Shown here piece after piece: positions 11,496 to 21,743 of a stretch of DNA of 64,000 bases. Made by a program: the position numbers and the translations under genes. Source of the DNA: Solanum dulcamara (taxonomy: Eukaryota; Streptophyta; Magnoliopsida; Solanales; Solanaceae). A model generated the notes under the pieces. It had not been told where the DNA came from. It was given only the letters and a program-made list of their open reading frames with translations, and did no database searches. The stretch spans positions 5,258,001 through 5,322,000 of the forward strand of contig NC_077240.1 of the NCBI RefSeq assembly GCF_947179165.1, in the 5' to 3' direction. Each line of letters starts with the position of its first letter. The first letter of the stretch is position 1.

Positions 11496-11723
11496 TGTTT
11501 TCTTGTTCTATCTCCAAGGACGAATGAAAGAGATTAATCCCTTGATTTATTTAATTAACCTTAATAGTTTATATACACAAATACAAGAGTATAATTAGGC
11601 TATAATTAAGGAAACTAAATATCTCTATATTAGAAACTAAATAAACTAAATATTTCTATATTAGAAACTAAATATATACAATCTGTTACAATTTGTCAGA
11701 ATATATTTTCATATATTCTAACA
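11496..11723 (-). repeat. 3' LTR of the copia element
   Basis: On the minus strand the LTR begins TGTTAGAATATATG directly after a purine-rich tract (gcgggggtg) and ends at a gaaaaca block, giving TG...CA ends and a length of about 228 bp. The inner part contains reiterated aaactaaatatttctatatta units. The outer end is placed by the CA and could be off by some bases because there is no second LTR to compare. Confidence 0.55.
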
Positions 11724-13000
11724 CACCCCCGCAGTCGAAGTAAGAGGTCGCCGAATGCTAAGACTATCCCGAAAATCCTCAAATAACACCAATGGAACGC
11801 CTTTGGTGAAGATATCATGTAATACTCGAACCTGGCCACAAAATGTATATTCATCTCAATGTGCTTAGTGCGTTGATGCTGAACAGGATTACCAGCCAGA
11901 TAAATGGCACTAACATTATCACAGTAAACCAAAGTAGCCCGTGGAATAGGACAATGAAGTTCCAAAAGCAAGTTTCGCAACCAACACGACTCAGAAACCA
12001 CATTGGCAACCCCTCAGTATTTTGCCTCTGCACTCAAACGGGAAAAAGTAGCTTGACGTTTGGCGGACCATGAGATCAAATTATCACCCATAAAGACATA
12101 ATAATCCAAAGTCGAACGCCGTGTATCGGGGCACCCACCCCAATCAGCATCAATATACGAGACAAGAGTAGTTGTGGAAAAGGGATAATAATGAAGATCA
12201 TAATCCAAAGTACCTTGTAGGTAGCGCACGATGCGCTTGAGAGCGTTCATGTACTCATACCGTGGGTCATTCATGAATAAGTATACTTGTTGCACAACAT
12301 AAGTAATATCCGGTCTCGTGAACGTGAGGTATTGCAGTGCCCCTGCAAGACTCTGATAAAGAGATGGGTCCTCAAACGGTATGGTCATAGTAGCCTCAAG
12401 TTTTGGTTTTGGAGAAATTGGAGTAGGAGATGGCTTACACGATGACATGTCATCTTGGTCAATGATCTCGACCGCATACTTTCTTTGAGATAAAAATAAA
12501 CCACCTATATGACGAGTGACAGCAATGCCCAAGAAATAACTCAATGAGCCCAAATTCTTCATAGCAAATTCATAGCTGAGAAGCGATATGATAGACCGAC
12601 GGAGCGCATCAGAGAAAGCAGTTAAAATAATATCGTCAACATACAATAAAAAATAAGCCATAGAAGTACCTTGAAGATAAATAAACAAGGAATGATTGGT
12701 CTTACAGTGAGAAACCTCAAGGGTACGGACATAATCAGCAAATCGCTTATACCAAGCCCGCGGAGCTTGTTTCAGCCTATAAAGAGATTTCTTCAGCAAA
12801 CACACATGATGAGGTCCCAATAACCAAAATGTTGATACATGTAAAAAGTCTCCTTGAGTTTGCCATGTAGGAAAGCATTTTTGACGTCAAGTTGATGAAT
12901 CGGCCATGCCTTGGAGAGAGCCAAACTATGAACTGTACGAATAGTCGCCGGTTTGACAACTGGACTAAATGTCTTACCACAATCCACGCCAACCTATTGG
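11724..13000 (-). pseudogene. Copia reverse transcriptase and RNase H (broken pol)
   Basis: The minus-strand frames give [15 protein letters not shown] and [11 protein letters not shown] motifs, SLYRLKQAPRAW, the catalytic YVDDIIL, SYFLGI, the ARPDITY-type segment, DADWGG with CPDTRRS, and ISWSAKRQ, then RNase H with a TKHIEMNIHFV end. Within RNase H, where related elements have EAEYRGVANV, this copy has EAKY followed by TGA, best explained by a CGA to TGA change. Further shifts lie near 12800 and 11840. These enzymes copy element RNA into DNA; this copy is dead. Confidence 0.85.
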
Positions 13001-13622
13001 GGTTTACCATCACCTACAAGACGAGCTTTATGTCGCTCAAACGAACCATAAGATTTTTCTTTATGAGCAAAAATCCAAATACACTGAATAACATTAACAT
13101 TTGGAGGACAAGGCACCAATTCCCACGTCTTATTTTGAATAAGAGCATTATATTCATTATCCATAGCCAATTTTTAATTCGGATCACGAAAAGCAGACAC
13201 AGAATTACGGGGTAGAGAGGACTTCGAGATGGATGTAAGAAGGTTGAAGGACCTCTTAGGTTTATAGATCCCATGCTGACTCCTAGTAACAGGACCGATG
13301 GGTAGTCTAGAGGGAGAGACGAGAGTGGGTGGAGGAGGAGAGCTAGGTGGGAGAGAGAGGAAGAAGACGTTGAGGCCAACCGCCTAGGTGAGAGGAGAGC
13401 CGCTGGCTGGGCACGACGGGATGGGCAGCGGTGCAGGAGAAAGGTGGTGATCCGGCGGGTTTGTGGAGGTAGTGAGATGACGAACCACATAGGGAGATGG
13501 TCCTTCGTCTAAAAATTGGTATGTGTGATTTTGAAGAGTATGTAACTTGGCAAAAGAAAATTGCTTCTCATCAATTTACGTGACGGCTAATGATGATTTT
13601 TTGAGATAACAAATCAAAATAT

Positions 13623-14122
13623 TTATATCCACGATGATGTGACGGATATCCCAAAAATACACGAAGTTGACCGGGGTTGAAATTTATTTATGAGTGTGGA
13701 GGGAATGAGAGGATAACATAAACACCCAAATACACGAAGATGAGAATAAGAGGGATCCTTCCCATAAAGAATGCAAACAGAAAATTGATAGTTTACCAGT
13801 TTATGAGGAAGGATGTTGAGAAGATAAGTTGTCATTTGCAAAGCATGATGCCAAAAGTAAGGAGGAAGAAAAGCATAGGCCAATAAGGTACGAACAATGT
13901 TATTAATCGTACGAATTTCTCTTTCGACTTTTTTATTTTAAGAAAATATGTAAAGACATGACAATCGAAACGACAGACCATTGACTTTACAGAAGTTCCA
14001 AAAAGGGCCATTATCAAATTCCTTCCATTATCATTTCTTGGGACAAAGAATGAACATAATAAGGGATTTGGCATGAAAGCCACCTGTAACAGTTTGTTGG
14101 CAATCAAAATTATGTGGACCAA
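13623..14122 (-). pseudogene. Copia integrase fragment
   Basis: The minus-strand pieces include DNGREFDNGP-like residues of the integrase core in shifted frames (near 14030-14000) and then MAYAFLPPYFWHHAL, a typical integrase stretch, and FGCLCYP near 13690. The frame changes around 13880 and 13940. The catalytic core is incomplete. The stretch 13000-13620 between this and reverse transcriptase is the low-conservation linker and is also broken. Confidence 0.75.
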
Positions 14123-14130
14123 TATTAAAA

Positions 14131-14717
14131 ATAGAACAATTAATTAAATAACAAACTTGCCCTTTATAAATTGATTATTGACCTAAAGCGCACATGTTGA
14201 TACCCATATAGAAATCACTTTTCTAATATAGTAGAATGTGAGAAAAATAAAATGTAAAAAATACCTACGTTTTCAATTCTAATCTCACAAGGCCTAAATT
14301 TTCAATAAATGCCTACCCCTAAAAATTATTTTATTTTGTTATGAATATACTACCTTAACAATTAATTAGACGGAGAGAGTAAGGAAAATAAAACAGAAGA
14401 GAGTGATTGCAAATTTGCAGTATGTAATTATGTTTCTTTGGATGGACGTTTTTGTGCCAAAATAATGGCATTTTATAGCCATCAAAAAAGAAGAAAACCA
14501 AGTGAGTTAGTTACCCACTTTGAGTGAACCCACTAATATAAAATATTATGTTAAGTGGACAATCCACTTTCATAATAATTTTGTTTTTTTCCAATTGCTA
14601 AAAAAAGGAGTAATATAGAAAGACACTCAATTACAGAAGCTCCAAAATACAAAAAGGATTAGGAGCGTCCAATCAAATCCCATTTGAAGTTGGAAAAGAA
14701 GAAATACCGGTAGCAAT
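14131..14717. other. Upstream region of the IFRD-type gene
   Basis: AT-rich sequence between the truncated copia element and the gene start. It should hold promoter and 5' UTR, but no element can be named safely. An imperfect inverted pair, agtggacaatccact, lies at 14555-14570. Confidence 0.4.
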
Positions 14718-15860
14718 ATGTCCGTTCCACAGAAAAAGCTCTATCCTTATTTAGAAGAATTATTCAAGAAGAAGAGTTCCACCAGAGAAAGCGCATTAAG
14801 GACATTGGTTAAGGAATTTGAGACCAATGTGCATTACGAATTTGCTGAAAATAATTTTGTCACTTTGGTACACAGATGCCAAAATTGCTTGAAACGAGGT
14901 TCTGCTTTGGAGATTGATTTAGCATTACATCTAATCGGATTAGTTGTTCTGACTCTTGGTGCGGGTGATAATGCACATGAGGTGTATGACGAATTGCTTG
15001 TGTTAGTACCTCAACTTCTGATTAAGTCCAAACTATCTCAAGCAGTCAAGGTGTTTGATTGTTTATCTATTGTCACTTTTATTAGTGCCAGAGACTTTGT
15101 AGACACCGAAAGTTCAATGGAAATTATATGGCAATTCTTGAATCAAGAAAGCAAACATCCATCTACTGTGGCTGCTGCAGCGATATCAGGTTGGATTCTC
15201 CTCCTTTCAGGCATTGATCGATGGAGCATTAGCCCCAAAAAGTGGAAAGGATTGATCCCTTATCTTCTGAAACTACTAGAGGATGGTGATGAACATGTTA
15301 ATGTTGCTAGCATTGAAGCACTAGCTTTAATTTTTGAAATTGGAAATCTTGAGAAATTTTCAAATCAAGTAGGAGATTATGCAAGCATGAAGGACATGAA
15401 AGATGGGATAATGGATCAGGTAAAGAGAGTATGCAATGACACCAAACAAGAAGCTTCAAAAGTTCTCGAGGACGATTACGATAAGACAACCACCCTCAGT
15501 TTAGGTGGAACAAGACTCACTTTTAGCACCTGGTCACAGTTGAAACAGATGAGTTACATAAGAAGATTTTTAGGCAACGGTTTCACAAATCACATGATGG
15601 AAAACGAACACCTCCACAACATTTTTCATTTTGCACCAACAACGAAATGTAGGAATGATTTAGAACTGTACAAACCTGAATTTGAACAAGTGGTTTTTCG
15701 AGTTTTTGTACCTGAAGTAAGAAGAGAAAATTGCTCAAAGAGGATTCATAAGTCCCATAGTTCTCTACTGAGCAAGGGAAGGACTAAGTTGCGGAACAAG
15801 TACAGAAGTCTTGCAGAGGAGACCAAGTCTGGGCACATTGCTGATGAAGAGCTTGACTGA
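14718..15860 (+). CDS. Interferon-related developmental regulator (IFRD) family protein
   Basis: A 380-aa helical-repeat protein. Residues about 5-265 match the plant IFRD N-terminal domain: STRESALRTLVKEFETNV, YEFAENNFVTL, IDLALHLIGL, LTLGAGDNAHEVY, then KHPSTVAAAAISGW and EALALIFEIG. Residues about 275-340 match the IFRD C-terminal region (STWSQLKQMSYIRRFLG, HLHNIF). The C-terminus is basic. Animal IFRD1/TIS7 is a transcription co-regulator, and the Arabidopsis relative SAT32 has been linked to salt tolerance; the function here is inferred. The gene is intronless and diverged (for example VCNDTKQEASKVLEDDY), which suggests an old retrocopy or a fast-evolving paralogue. Start chosen as the first Met before the conserved KKLYPYLEEL. 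Confidence 0.85.
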   Translation: MSVPQKKLYPYLEELFKKKSSTRESALRTLVKEFETNVHYEFAENNFVTLVHRCQNCLKRGSALEIDLALHLIGLVVLTLGAGDNAHEVYDELLVLVPQLLIKSKLSQAVKVFDCLSIVTFISARDFVDTESSMEIIWQFLNQESKHPSTVAAAAISGWILLLSGIDRWSISPKKWKGLIPYLLKLLEDGDEHVNVASIEALALIFEIGNLEKFSNQVGDYASMKDMKDGIMDQVKRVCNDTKQEASKVLEDDYDKTTTLSLGGTRLTFSTWSQLKQMSYIRRFLGNGFTNHMMENEHLHNIFHFAPTTKCRNDLELYKPEFEQVVFRVFVPEVRRENCSKRIHKSHSSLLSKGRTKLRNKYRSLAEETKSGHIADEELD

Positions 15861-16301
15861 AATATTGTTTTCAAGTGGGTAAATTCTTTGCCATGATAAT
15901 GAAATATAAGATTTCTAGGCATTATTTGTTTCTATCTTCAACTAAAATGGTGCCTTTTCTTCTTCTTAAGGAAAAAACATCACATAATTGTACTTTTGAG
16001 AACTCAAAAGTTATAAAAATTTAGAAAAATATGTCCTTTTTCATTGTCTTTCACGTAACATCATACAGTCATTGTCGTATGTTTCACCAGTATCATGTAC
16101 ATTATAAAGTCCACACAGCACCAATTTTTCAGTTGGTATAACTTAAACAAGTTTAAGTTGCAGCCCTTTATATTATCTACAGTTAATAAGAGACATGAAC
16201 CGATGAAAATGAATGTAACAATAATAATAGTTGAACTCTGGTCTCAGAAGAGATGTACAAGAATTCCTTTTATTTCACACATTGACAAGGTTACTAACAT
16301 G
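15861..16301. other. Intergenic, 3' ends of convergent genes
   Basis: AT-rich DNA between the IFRD-type gene and the F-box pseudogene, which point towards each other. No further gene is seen. Confidence 0.4.
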
Positions 16302-16993
16302 TCAGAATGATAATACAACATAGACGAGATACTGTTTCATGAACATGCTTTTCATTGTTGTGATGATTTTCCAGTTATTGGCTCCTCCCACACTTGATAT
16401 CTTTATCTCAGAACCAGCATGATTAGAAAAGGGCAAAATGCAACCATTTCTCATATCATACAGTCTCCAACCTTCAACGGTCTGATAAGAAAAATAGACA
16501 CAGTTGTTTCTGCGGCCAACTTTACTTGCAGGTACTGACATACAACAATTGATCCCCGCAGATAAGGCTCTATCTCCGAGGTTGTTGGGATTTAACCATG
16601 ACAAAGATTCAATCTGCAGCTTGAACACTTCCACTTTGTCCACCATCCTGTTTGACCTTTCTGAGATCAAGAAAATGAGCAAGATTCAAGCAAGTACTCT
16701 ATGAAATGCTTTGAGTAGCTTGAAGGAATGGCTCGCCTTTTACTTAGTCGCATGACTTGAAACTGAGAGTCATGAGTTTCTTCTATTACTGTCAGGGTCC
16801 CTTGCAAACTTACTGCAAAAAACTTCCCTTCAAAGATAATGGTATTACTGAATTGTGCAATATTTGTGTCACAATTCTTTGATGCACGTCACTTTTGTAG
16901 AAAGTTGAGTAGCTTTTCAGGAGGATTTTCCATATAAGCAGATTCTTCTTTAGATATTGAACATTCATCTTACCTTGTATATTTTGGAGCCAT
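16302..16993 (-). pseudogene. F-box/DUF295 pseudogene, tandem copy with internal deletion
   Basis: This is a damaged copy of the gene at 17578-18690. It begins with the same ATGGCTCCAAAATAT-type start at 16993 and keeps the SAYMENPPEKLLNFLQK-like N-terminus with a stop. It then lacks the middle of the protein: the match jumps from about residue 35 to about residue 200 of the intact copy. The C-terminal half keeps LIFLISERSNRMVDKVEVFKL and a GWRLYDMRNGC segment, followed by a +1 shift near 16395 before the end. Flanking DNA on both sides also matches the flanks of the intact copy, so the pair came from one tandem duplication. It cannot make a full protein. Confidence 0.8.
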
Positions 16994-17577
16994 CTATGTA
17001 AAATGCTTCAAAAGAACGAGGACTAATGAGAAAAAGCATTTGTAATCTTGGCCTTCCTGCTCCAGCTGTTTATTTAATTAGCCATAAGGCTCCAAGAAAT
17101 TACTTAGTTGACTTCCCAAAAAATTTCTCTTAATTATTAAGTACTTATAAGCAACTTGTTGCCTTAACATCCAAGAACTAATATAGTTGACTTCTTGGGG
17201 CACAAGTTTTCTGGTAATGAAATAATTTTATTAAATACGAGGCATACATCAGTAGGTGAACCCATAACTAATACAACACCGCTCCCAAAAAAAATCACCA
17301 TAAAGATTAAGAAAAATAAAGAACCAAATGATAACGACCATAAAGATAGGACGAACAATTAGTCTGCCAGATTACTTATGAATCTTATGATATGCTGTCT
17401 AGAAACAGATATTTCAAGATCAACAGGCATTATAATTTCTGTACAAAATAGGTGGAGCTTCTCAATTTAACAGTCAATACAAAGAGTTTTTCTCAATATA
17501 CTTTTTCCAATTTTATTTCACACTGTAACAATATACAACATAGACGGGATACTGAATCATAAACATGTGTTTCATTG
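16994..17577. other. Spacer between the duplicated F-box copies
   Basis: Bases about 17000-17130 resemble 18720-18830 upstream of the intact copy (ctgtttatt, attagccttaggctccaag), so the 5' flank was duplicated too. Bases 17160-17360 contain a 64-codon hydrophobic minus-strand ORF with no domain, which I treat as chance. Otherwise nothing is seen. Confidence 0.45.
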
Positions 17578-18690
17578 TCATGATGTTTTTTTTCCAATTA
17601 TTGGCTCTTCCCACACTGGATCTTTAATCTCAGAACCAGCATCATCATAACAGGGGGAAATGCAACCACTTCTCATATCATACATTCTCCAGCCATCAAT
17701 GGAATGATGAGTAAAATACACACAGTTATTTCTGCAGCCAACTTGACTTGCAAGCACTGACATACCACATTTAATCCCTGTGAATAATGTTCCATCCCCG
17801 AGGTTTTCCAATCTTAACCATGACAAATCTTCAATGTTCAGTTTGAACACCTCCACTTTGTCCACCACTCTGTTTGATCTTTCTGAGATCAGGAAAATGA
17901 GCAAGATCTCTCCATTAGATTCAACCAAGTACTCTATGAAATGCCTTGAGTAGCTTGAAGGAATGGCTCGCCTTCTACTAACTCGCGTGACTTGAAACTG
18001 ATCTTCAATTACTTCTATTACTGCCAGGGTCCCTTGCAAACTTAGTGCATAAAACTTCCCTTCGAAGATAATGGCATTGCTGAATTGTATCAGCTGCCCC
18101 TTAGGATCATTCGGATCAATAAGGCTATTTTGACTGCTTTCTTGTTTCATCCATTTTTGGTTTTTTCCCAACTGATAAACTAAGAAAGCTGGAAAACAAC
18201 AATGGCCACAACTTGGAAATAAAAATGATTTTTTATGATGAGACGAGTAAGTAGACCAACAACCATAGGCTCTGGAACTATTCAGAAAGCAGTAATCAAT
18301 AGGTATCTTTTCTCCTTCCACAATCGACCAAGGTGAGTAGTAGTGAAAATGCTTCCAAGGATCATAACGTGGCCTTCTTCTACCATGCCACCAATAGCAA
18401 CCAGCTTCTTCAAATGAGAAGTTGAAGGTATGCTGCTGAGTTTTGCAATAGTGTTGAGGTTCATTGGAAAGCTCAAGCCATGGTAATTGTGCAATGGAAT
18501 CACATTTTCTTGACACACATCTCCATGATTTAGAAATACCAGTGGTACCTATGGATTCAATTAGTTTTGAAGGTCTCGGTTGTTTTTTGAGAAAGTTGAG
18601 TAGCTTTTCAGGAAGATTTCGCCATGGTTCCGCATAAGCAGACTCTTCCTTGGATGAAATTTTCTGTTTCCTCCCAATATTTGGAGCCAT
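17578..18690 (-). CDS. F-box family protein with DUF295 (KIB1-4 type propeller) domain
   Basis: An intact 370-aa single-exon gene. An N-terminal F-box-like segment runs from about 21 to 65 (WRNLPEKLLNFL, then a SWRCVSRKCDSIA segment and LPWLELS). The rest is a DUF295-type beta-propeller with the usual landmarks YLVESNGEILLIF, KVEVFKL, LGDGTLFTGI, GCRNNCVYF and GWRMYDMRSGC. Such proteins are usually substrate receptors in SCF ubiquitin ligases or plastid/nuclear SKIP23-like proteins of unknown target. The F-box motif is weak, so binding to SKP1 is uncertain. The C-terminus, after DPVWEEP, ends within an A-run, and a small indel there may have changed the last few residues relative to the duplicated copy. 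The start at 18690 is shared with the pseudogene copy. Confidence 0.85.
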   Translation of the reverse strand: MAPNIGRKQKISSKEESAYAEPWRNLPEKLLNFLKKQPRPSKLIESIGTTGISKSWRCVSRKCDSIAQLPWLELSNEPQHYCKTQQHTFNFSFEEAGCYWWHGRRRPRYDPWKHFHYYSPWSIVEGEKIPIDYCFLNSSRAYGCWSTYSSHHKKSFLFPSCGHCCFPAFLVYQLGKNQKWMKQESSQNSLIDPNDPKGQLIQFSNAIIFEGKFYALSLQGTLAVIEVIEDQFQVTRVSRRRAIPSSYSRHFIEYLVESNGEILLIFLISERSNRVVDKVEVFKLNIEDLSWLRLENLGDGTLFTGIKCGMSVLASQVGCRNNCVYFTHHSIDGWRMYDMRSGCISPCYDDAGSEIKDPVWEEPIIGKKTS

Positions 18691-19255
18691 GTATAGCTAA
18701 TTGACAAAAAGAACTAGGTTTAATTCTGGAGCTTATCCAATGATCCAAAAAATACTTTTATAATCTAATCCTCCCTGTTCTAGCTGTTTATTCTATTAGC
18801 CTTAGGCTCCAAGATAATTGACTTCTTCAGAAATTATTTTTCATTTATGTTTTTGTTAATCAGTCGAATATATAAATAGACAATAAGTAGTAGATATCAA
18901 TTGTGATTTGAAGGATTTCTTTTTTATAGGTTGAGTAATCATTCTCTCCAACATATTTTATTTCTATGTTTTCATCTAAATGTCATCTTATTTCACCTGC
19001 AGAAGGGGCTAAACTTGCATTTTACATATTCAGTCTTACATCAACTTATCTTGAATGGAGTGCTTCTTCAGAGTTTTAGCATCGACTCCCTTTGATACTT
19101 TATAAATCTATTAGCGACGATGATCTTAGATTTTAATATACTCCAAAAACAAAGATTAAAGAATTCTGCATTCTTTTTTCACAATGAGTTCCATATAAGT
19201 TGTAAAGTAATAAGGCATCTAAATAGTCAGCTCAACTATTAAATTGAAAGAAACT
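18691..19255. other. Upstream region of the F-box gene
   Basis: AT-rich promoter-side sequence. The first 140 bp is also present upstream of the pseudogene copy. No other feature is seen. Confidence 0.4.
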
Positions 19256-19760
19256 ACTGGCAGGGAAGAAGCACCACAACTAAAGTTTGATATGATAATA
19301 AAAAAAAGGGCAGCCCGGTGCACTAAAGCTCCCGCTATGCGCAGGGTCCGGGGAAGGGTCCGACCACAAGGGTCTATTGTACGCAGCCTTACCTTGCATT
19401 TCTGCCAGAGGCTGTTTCCAGGCTTGAACCCGTGACCTCCTGGTCACATGGCAGCAACTTTACCAGTTACTCCAAGGCTCCCCTTCTTTGATATGATAAT
19501 AAATAATGAAAATAAATTAGACACGAGAATTTTACGTGGAAACCCCTCAAACAGATAGAGAAGAAAAACCACGGGGTAGAAGGATTTTACTATGATAATA
19601 TGGGAGTACATTGATCTTAAATATAAGGAGAAAACAATAATAAATACTTCTCTCTTGTAAAAGAAATAACTCACTAAGGAGGACACTCAAGACTACAATA
19701 TTTATCTTGGTGTATAACTCTCTTTGTGTTCTTACTCTTTTGGATTGTATTTTTGTGGGA
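19256..19760 (-). repeat. Solo-LTR-like repeat, copy 2, split by a SINE
   Basis: The same repeat as 3976-4370. The left arm ends in caccacaactaaagtttgatatgat before the SINE at 19303-19486, and the right arm resumes with tttgatatgataataaataatg. The shared blocks acgagaattttacgtggaaacc and atatttatcttggtgtataactc are well kept. The minus-strand 80-codon ORF here lies inside the repeat and is not a gene. Confidence 0.6.
19303..19486 (-). mobile_element. Au-type SINE with target duplication
   Basis: On the minus strand the element starts gaaggggagccttggagtaactgg, a tRNA-derived head with A-box-like tggagtaactgg and B-box-like gtcacgggttcaagcc, continues with acagcctctggcagaaatgcaag, and ends caccgggctgccc followed by a T tail. 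That order is the Au SINE family, widespread in plants including Solanaceae. It is flanked by a perfect 17-bp duplication of tttgatatgataataaa at 19286-19302 and 19487-19503, and the empty site is seen in the related repeat at 3976-4370. The element has no coding capacity and uses LINE enzymes. Confidence 0.9.
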
Positions 19761-21489
19761 TGATCTAAATGAGGGCAAGAGACCCTTTATATATAGGAAA
19801 CTGAAAACGCGTCAAATACGCATTTTCGTGTAAAATACGCGTTTTCTTGTCAAAAGTTACTAAAGGAGACAACAATTTTTGAAACACGTAAAATATGCAT
19901 TTTCTTCTTGGACGGTGCATGTGCACCTCCCTTTTTGACTTTCTTGCAACTACCCCTAACCTTGTGCTCCTAGAGATCAACTATCTTGGAGGCTACGTTT
20001 ACTTGGTGACCACATCAGATCTTGATCACTTGTAAGCCTGCCTCAAGCTATATGCCCATATCATTTACTTCTCGAGCTTCCATTTTGGCAAAGAAAAAAA
20101 ATCAACATGGTTCAAAAACTCGAGAAGGGAAAGAATCAACTATCACCAAAGAAAGAAACCAATACTAGCCGGCCATGGCCAAATTTTCCCAAAGAACTAA
20201 CCAGTTAATCTCAAGTGAACCCAGTCTACTGGAAAACATTAGTTTTGGTGGTGTCACCAAGTCATGGAGATGAGCAAAGTCAAAAAATTGTAGCCTAATA
20301 GGGAAGTCCCTATGGCCACAACTGGTTGAAATTCAACATTTCAAGAATCATTCTCACCGATTCCATATCTGGTTTCATATGGGACATAACTAGCCTTATG
20401 GTAGAAGATTGCGGACATGGAAGGACCCTTGGGTATATTTCAAGGGTCATTCCCATGCGCACTAATAGCAATGAGACACTGTCCAGATAACATCCTTTTG
20501 TGGAACTCCTACAGAGAGACTCTGTCACCTGTCCCTTTTGTAATTTTCTTCTTCCTGATTAATCACTATAATATTTCGATTTGCCATGGGAGCAAAGCAT
20601 GGAAAATGGTCACTTTTGTTTTAACACAAGACTAAATACATGTGCAGTTGTTCAGATTCTTATGTAAACTATCCTCTCAATACAACATGAACAATCAAAC
20701 AAGCAATTATGACTAATCCCCCTTATTTAATTAAGATTTTGCGGCATTATGCTATACACAACATGGTATTGCTACTTAGTATCAACTGTGAACTTCTTAA
20801 AAGTAAAGCAAGGTTAATTCGAAGTCTCCATCGGCGTGAAGTGGGCGCTATAAACTCTGCGTTCGAAATGTGAATATATATGCCCTGCATCAAATGTATA
20901 ATCGCTTAAATGTGGAATTTTCCCAAACAAATGGGACCATACACCGAATGAGAAAGCAAAGTAGGTGATTGTAGTATGAATGTATTTGATTTATTTTAAG
21001 GTTTTTTAAGTCAAAATGGATTTTAAATATTTTTGTAGAGTTTGAATAAGATTAAAAAATAATGGAATCAGAATAATAAAGATAAAGTCAAAAGTTATAA
21101 ATTAGAATTTCTAGTTTTTATAAGTCAAAAGTCAATTCAAACAATCTAACTTTTGACTTATATTCTCCTTAGTTCATATGAAGTGAATTGTTGGAGTATA
21201 AAGTATTTTAAGAAAAATAATTAAGGACATAAATCAAGGCTATTTTTTATTATTACTCTTTTGATTATTTTCAAATAATTCTATTAGAAAATGTAAAATA
21301 GTTAACTTTATTAAATGAAGGTAAATATGAAGAAAAAAAAGTCCAAATAATTTTTTAAACTTTAAATAATTCACTTATTTTTAACTATAAAAATCTCAAC
21401 AATTCACTTACTATGAATTAGAGAAAATAATCATAAGTCAAAAGTCAATTCAAACAAATTCTATGTTATTTCAAAAGAATAAGAATTAG
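19761..21489. other. Intergenic tract, probably decayed transposon DNA
   Basis: No gene was recognised. Bases 19800-19900 contain reiterated acgcg and aaatacgc(a/g)tttt motifs. Bases 20260-20640 have overlapping ORFs of about 70 codons on both strands with no domain, and look like old transposon sequence. Bases 20980-21480 are AT-rich with repeated agtcaaaagtcaattcaaaca (21124-21140 and 21436-21456). Confidence 0.4.
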
Positions 21490-21743
21490 ATAGATGTCTC
21501 TTATGTCAAGTCCTTAGGCTTTTACTAAGCGCACGTGCTGCACTTGACAACTTGCTCACGTTCTTGTACTACTTGCTCACGATCTTGTTATGCCAAATCA
21601 ACATAAGATTTTAGGAATCGCTTAGAGAATGGACGAGAGGACACAAGAGAATTGTTAGGAAGAATGTTGTAGAGAACTTTGATTGAATTTTGTTTGATTT
21701 TTGATTGATGAATTTACAAATGGATGCCCCTCTATTTCTCTAG
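21490..21743 (-). repeat. LTR-like sequence beside the LINE
   Basis: On the minus strand this reads as typical LTR leader DNA (caatcaaaaatcaaacaaaattcaatcaaagttctc and so on) and ends near an agcacgtgcgcttagtaaaag block. It may be the 3' LTR of the gypsy relic at 23218-24790, separated from it by loss of pol and by the LINE. There is no second LTR to confirm this. Confidence 0.3.

Larger units (their letters stand above)
11496..14130 (-). mobile_element. Ty1/copia retrotransposon, 5'-truncated, minus strand
   Basis: Reading on the minus strand from 14130 down: integrase pieces, a long variable stretch, reverse transcriptase, RNase H, a purine tract (gcgggggtg) and then a 3' LTR at 11496-11723. 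Order and motifs fit Ty1/copia. Gag, protease and the 5' LTR are missing, and the remaining frames carry stops and shifts, so it cannot move by itself. It lies between the short ORF at 11364 and the IFRD-type gene at 14718. Confidence 0.85.

Noticed and set aside
12892..13215. 107-codon plus-strand ORF
   Set aside because: It is antisense to the copia pol relic.
17164..17358. Hydrophobic 64-codon minus-strand ORF between the F-box copies
   Set aside because: Low-complexity Phe/Leu/Ser run from a T-rich strand, without relatives that I recognise.
20310..20635. Opposed ORFs of 72 codons
   Set aside because: Neither has a recognisable domain; the region looks like decayed transposon DNA.
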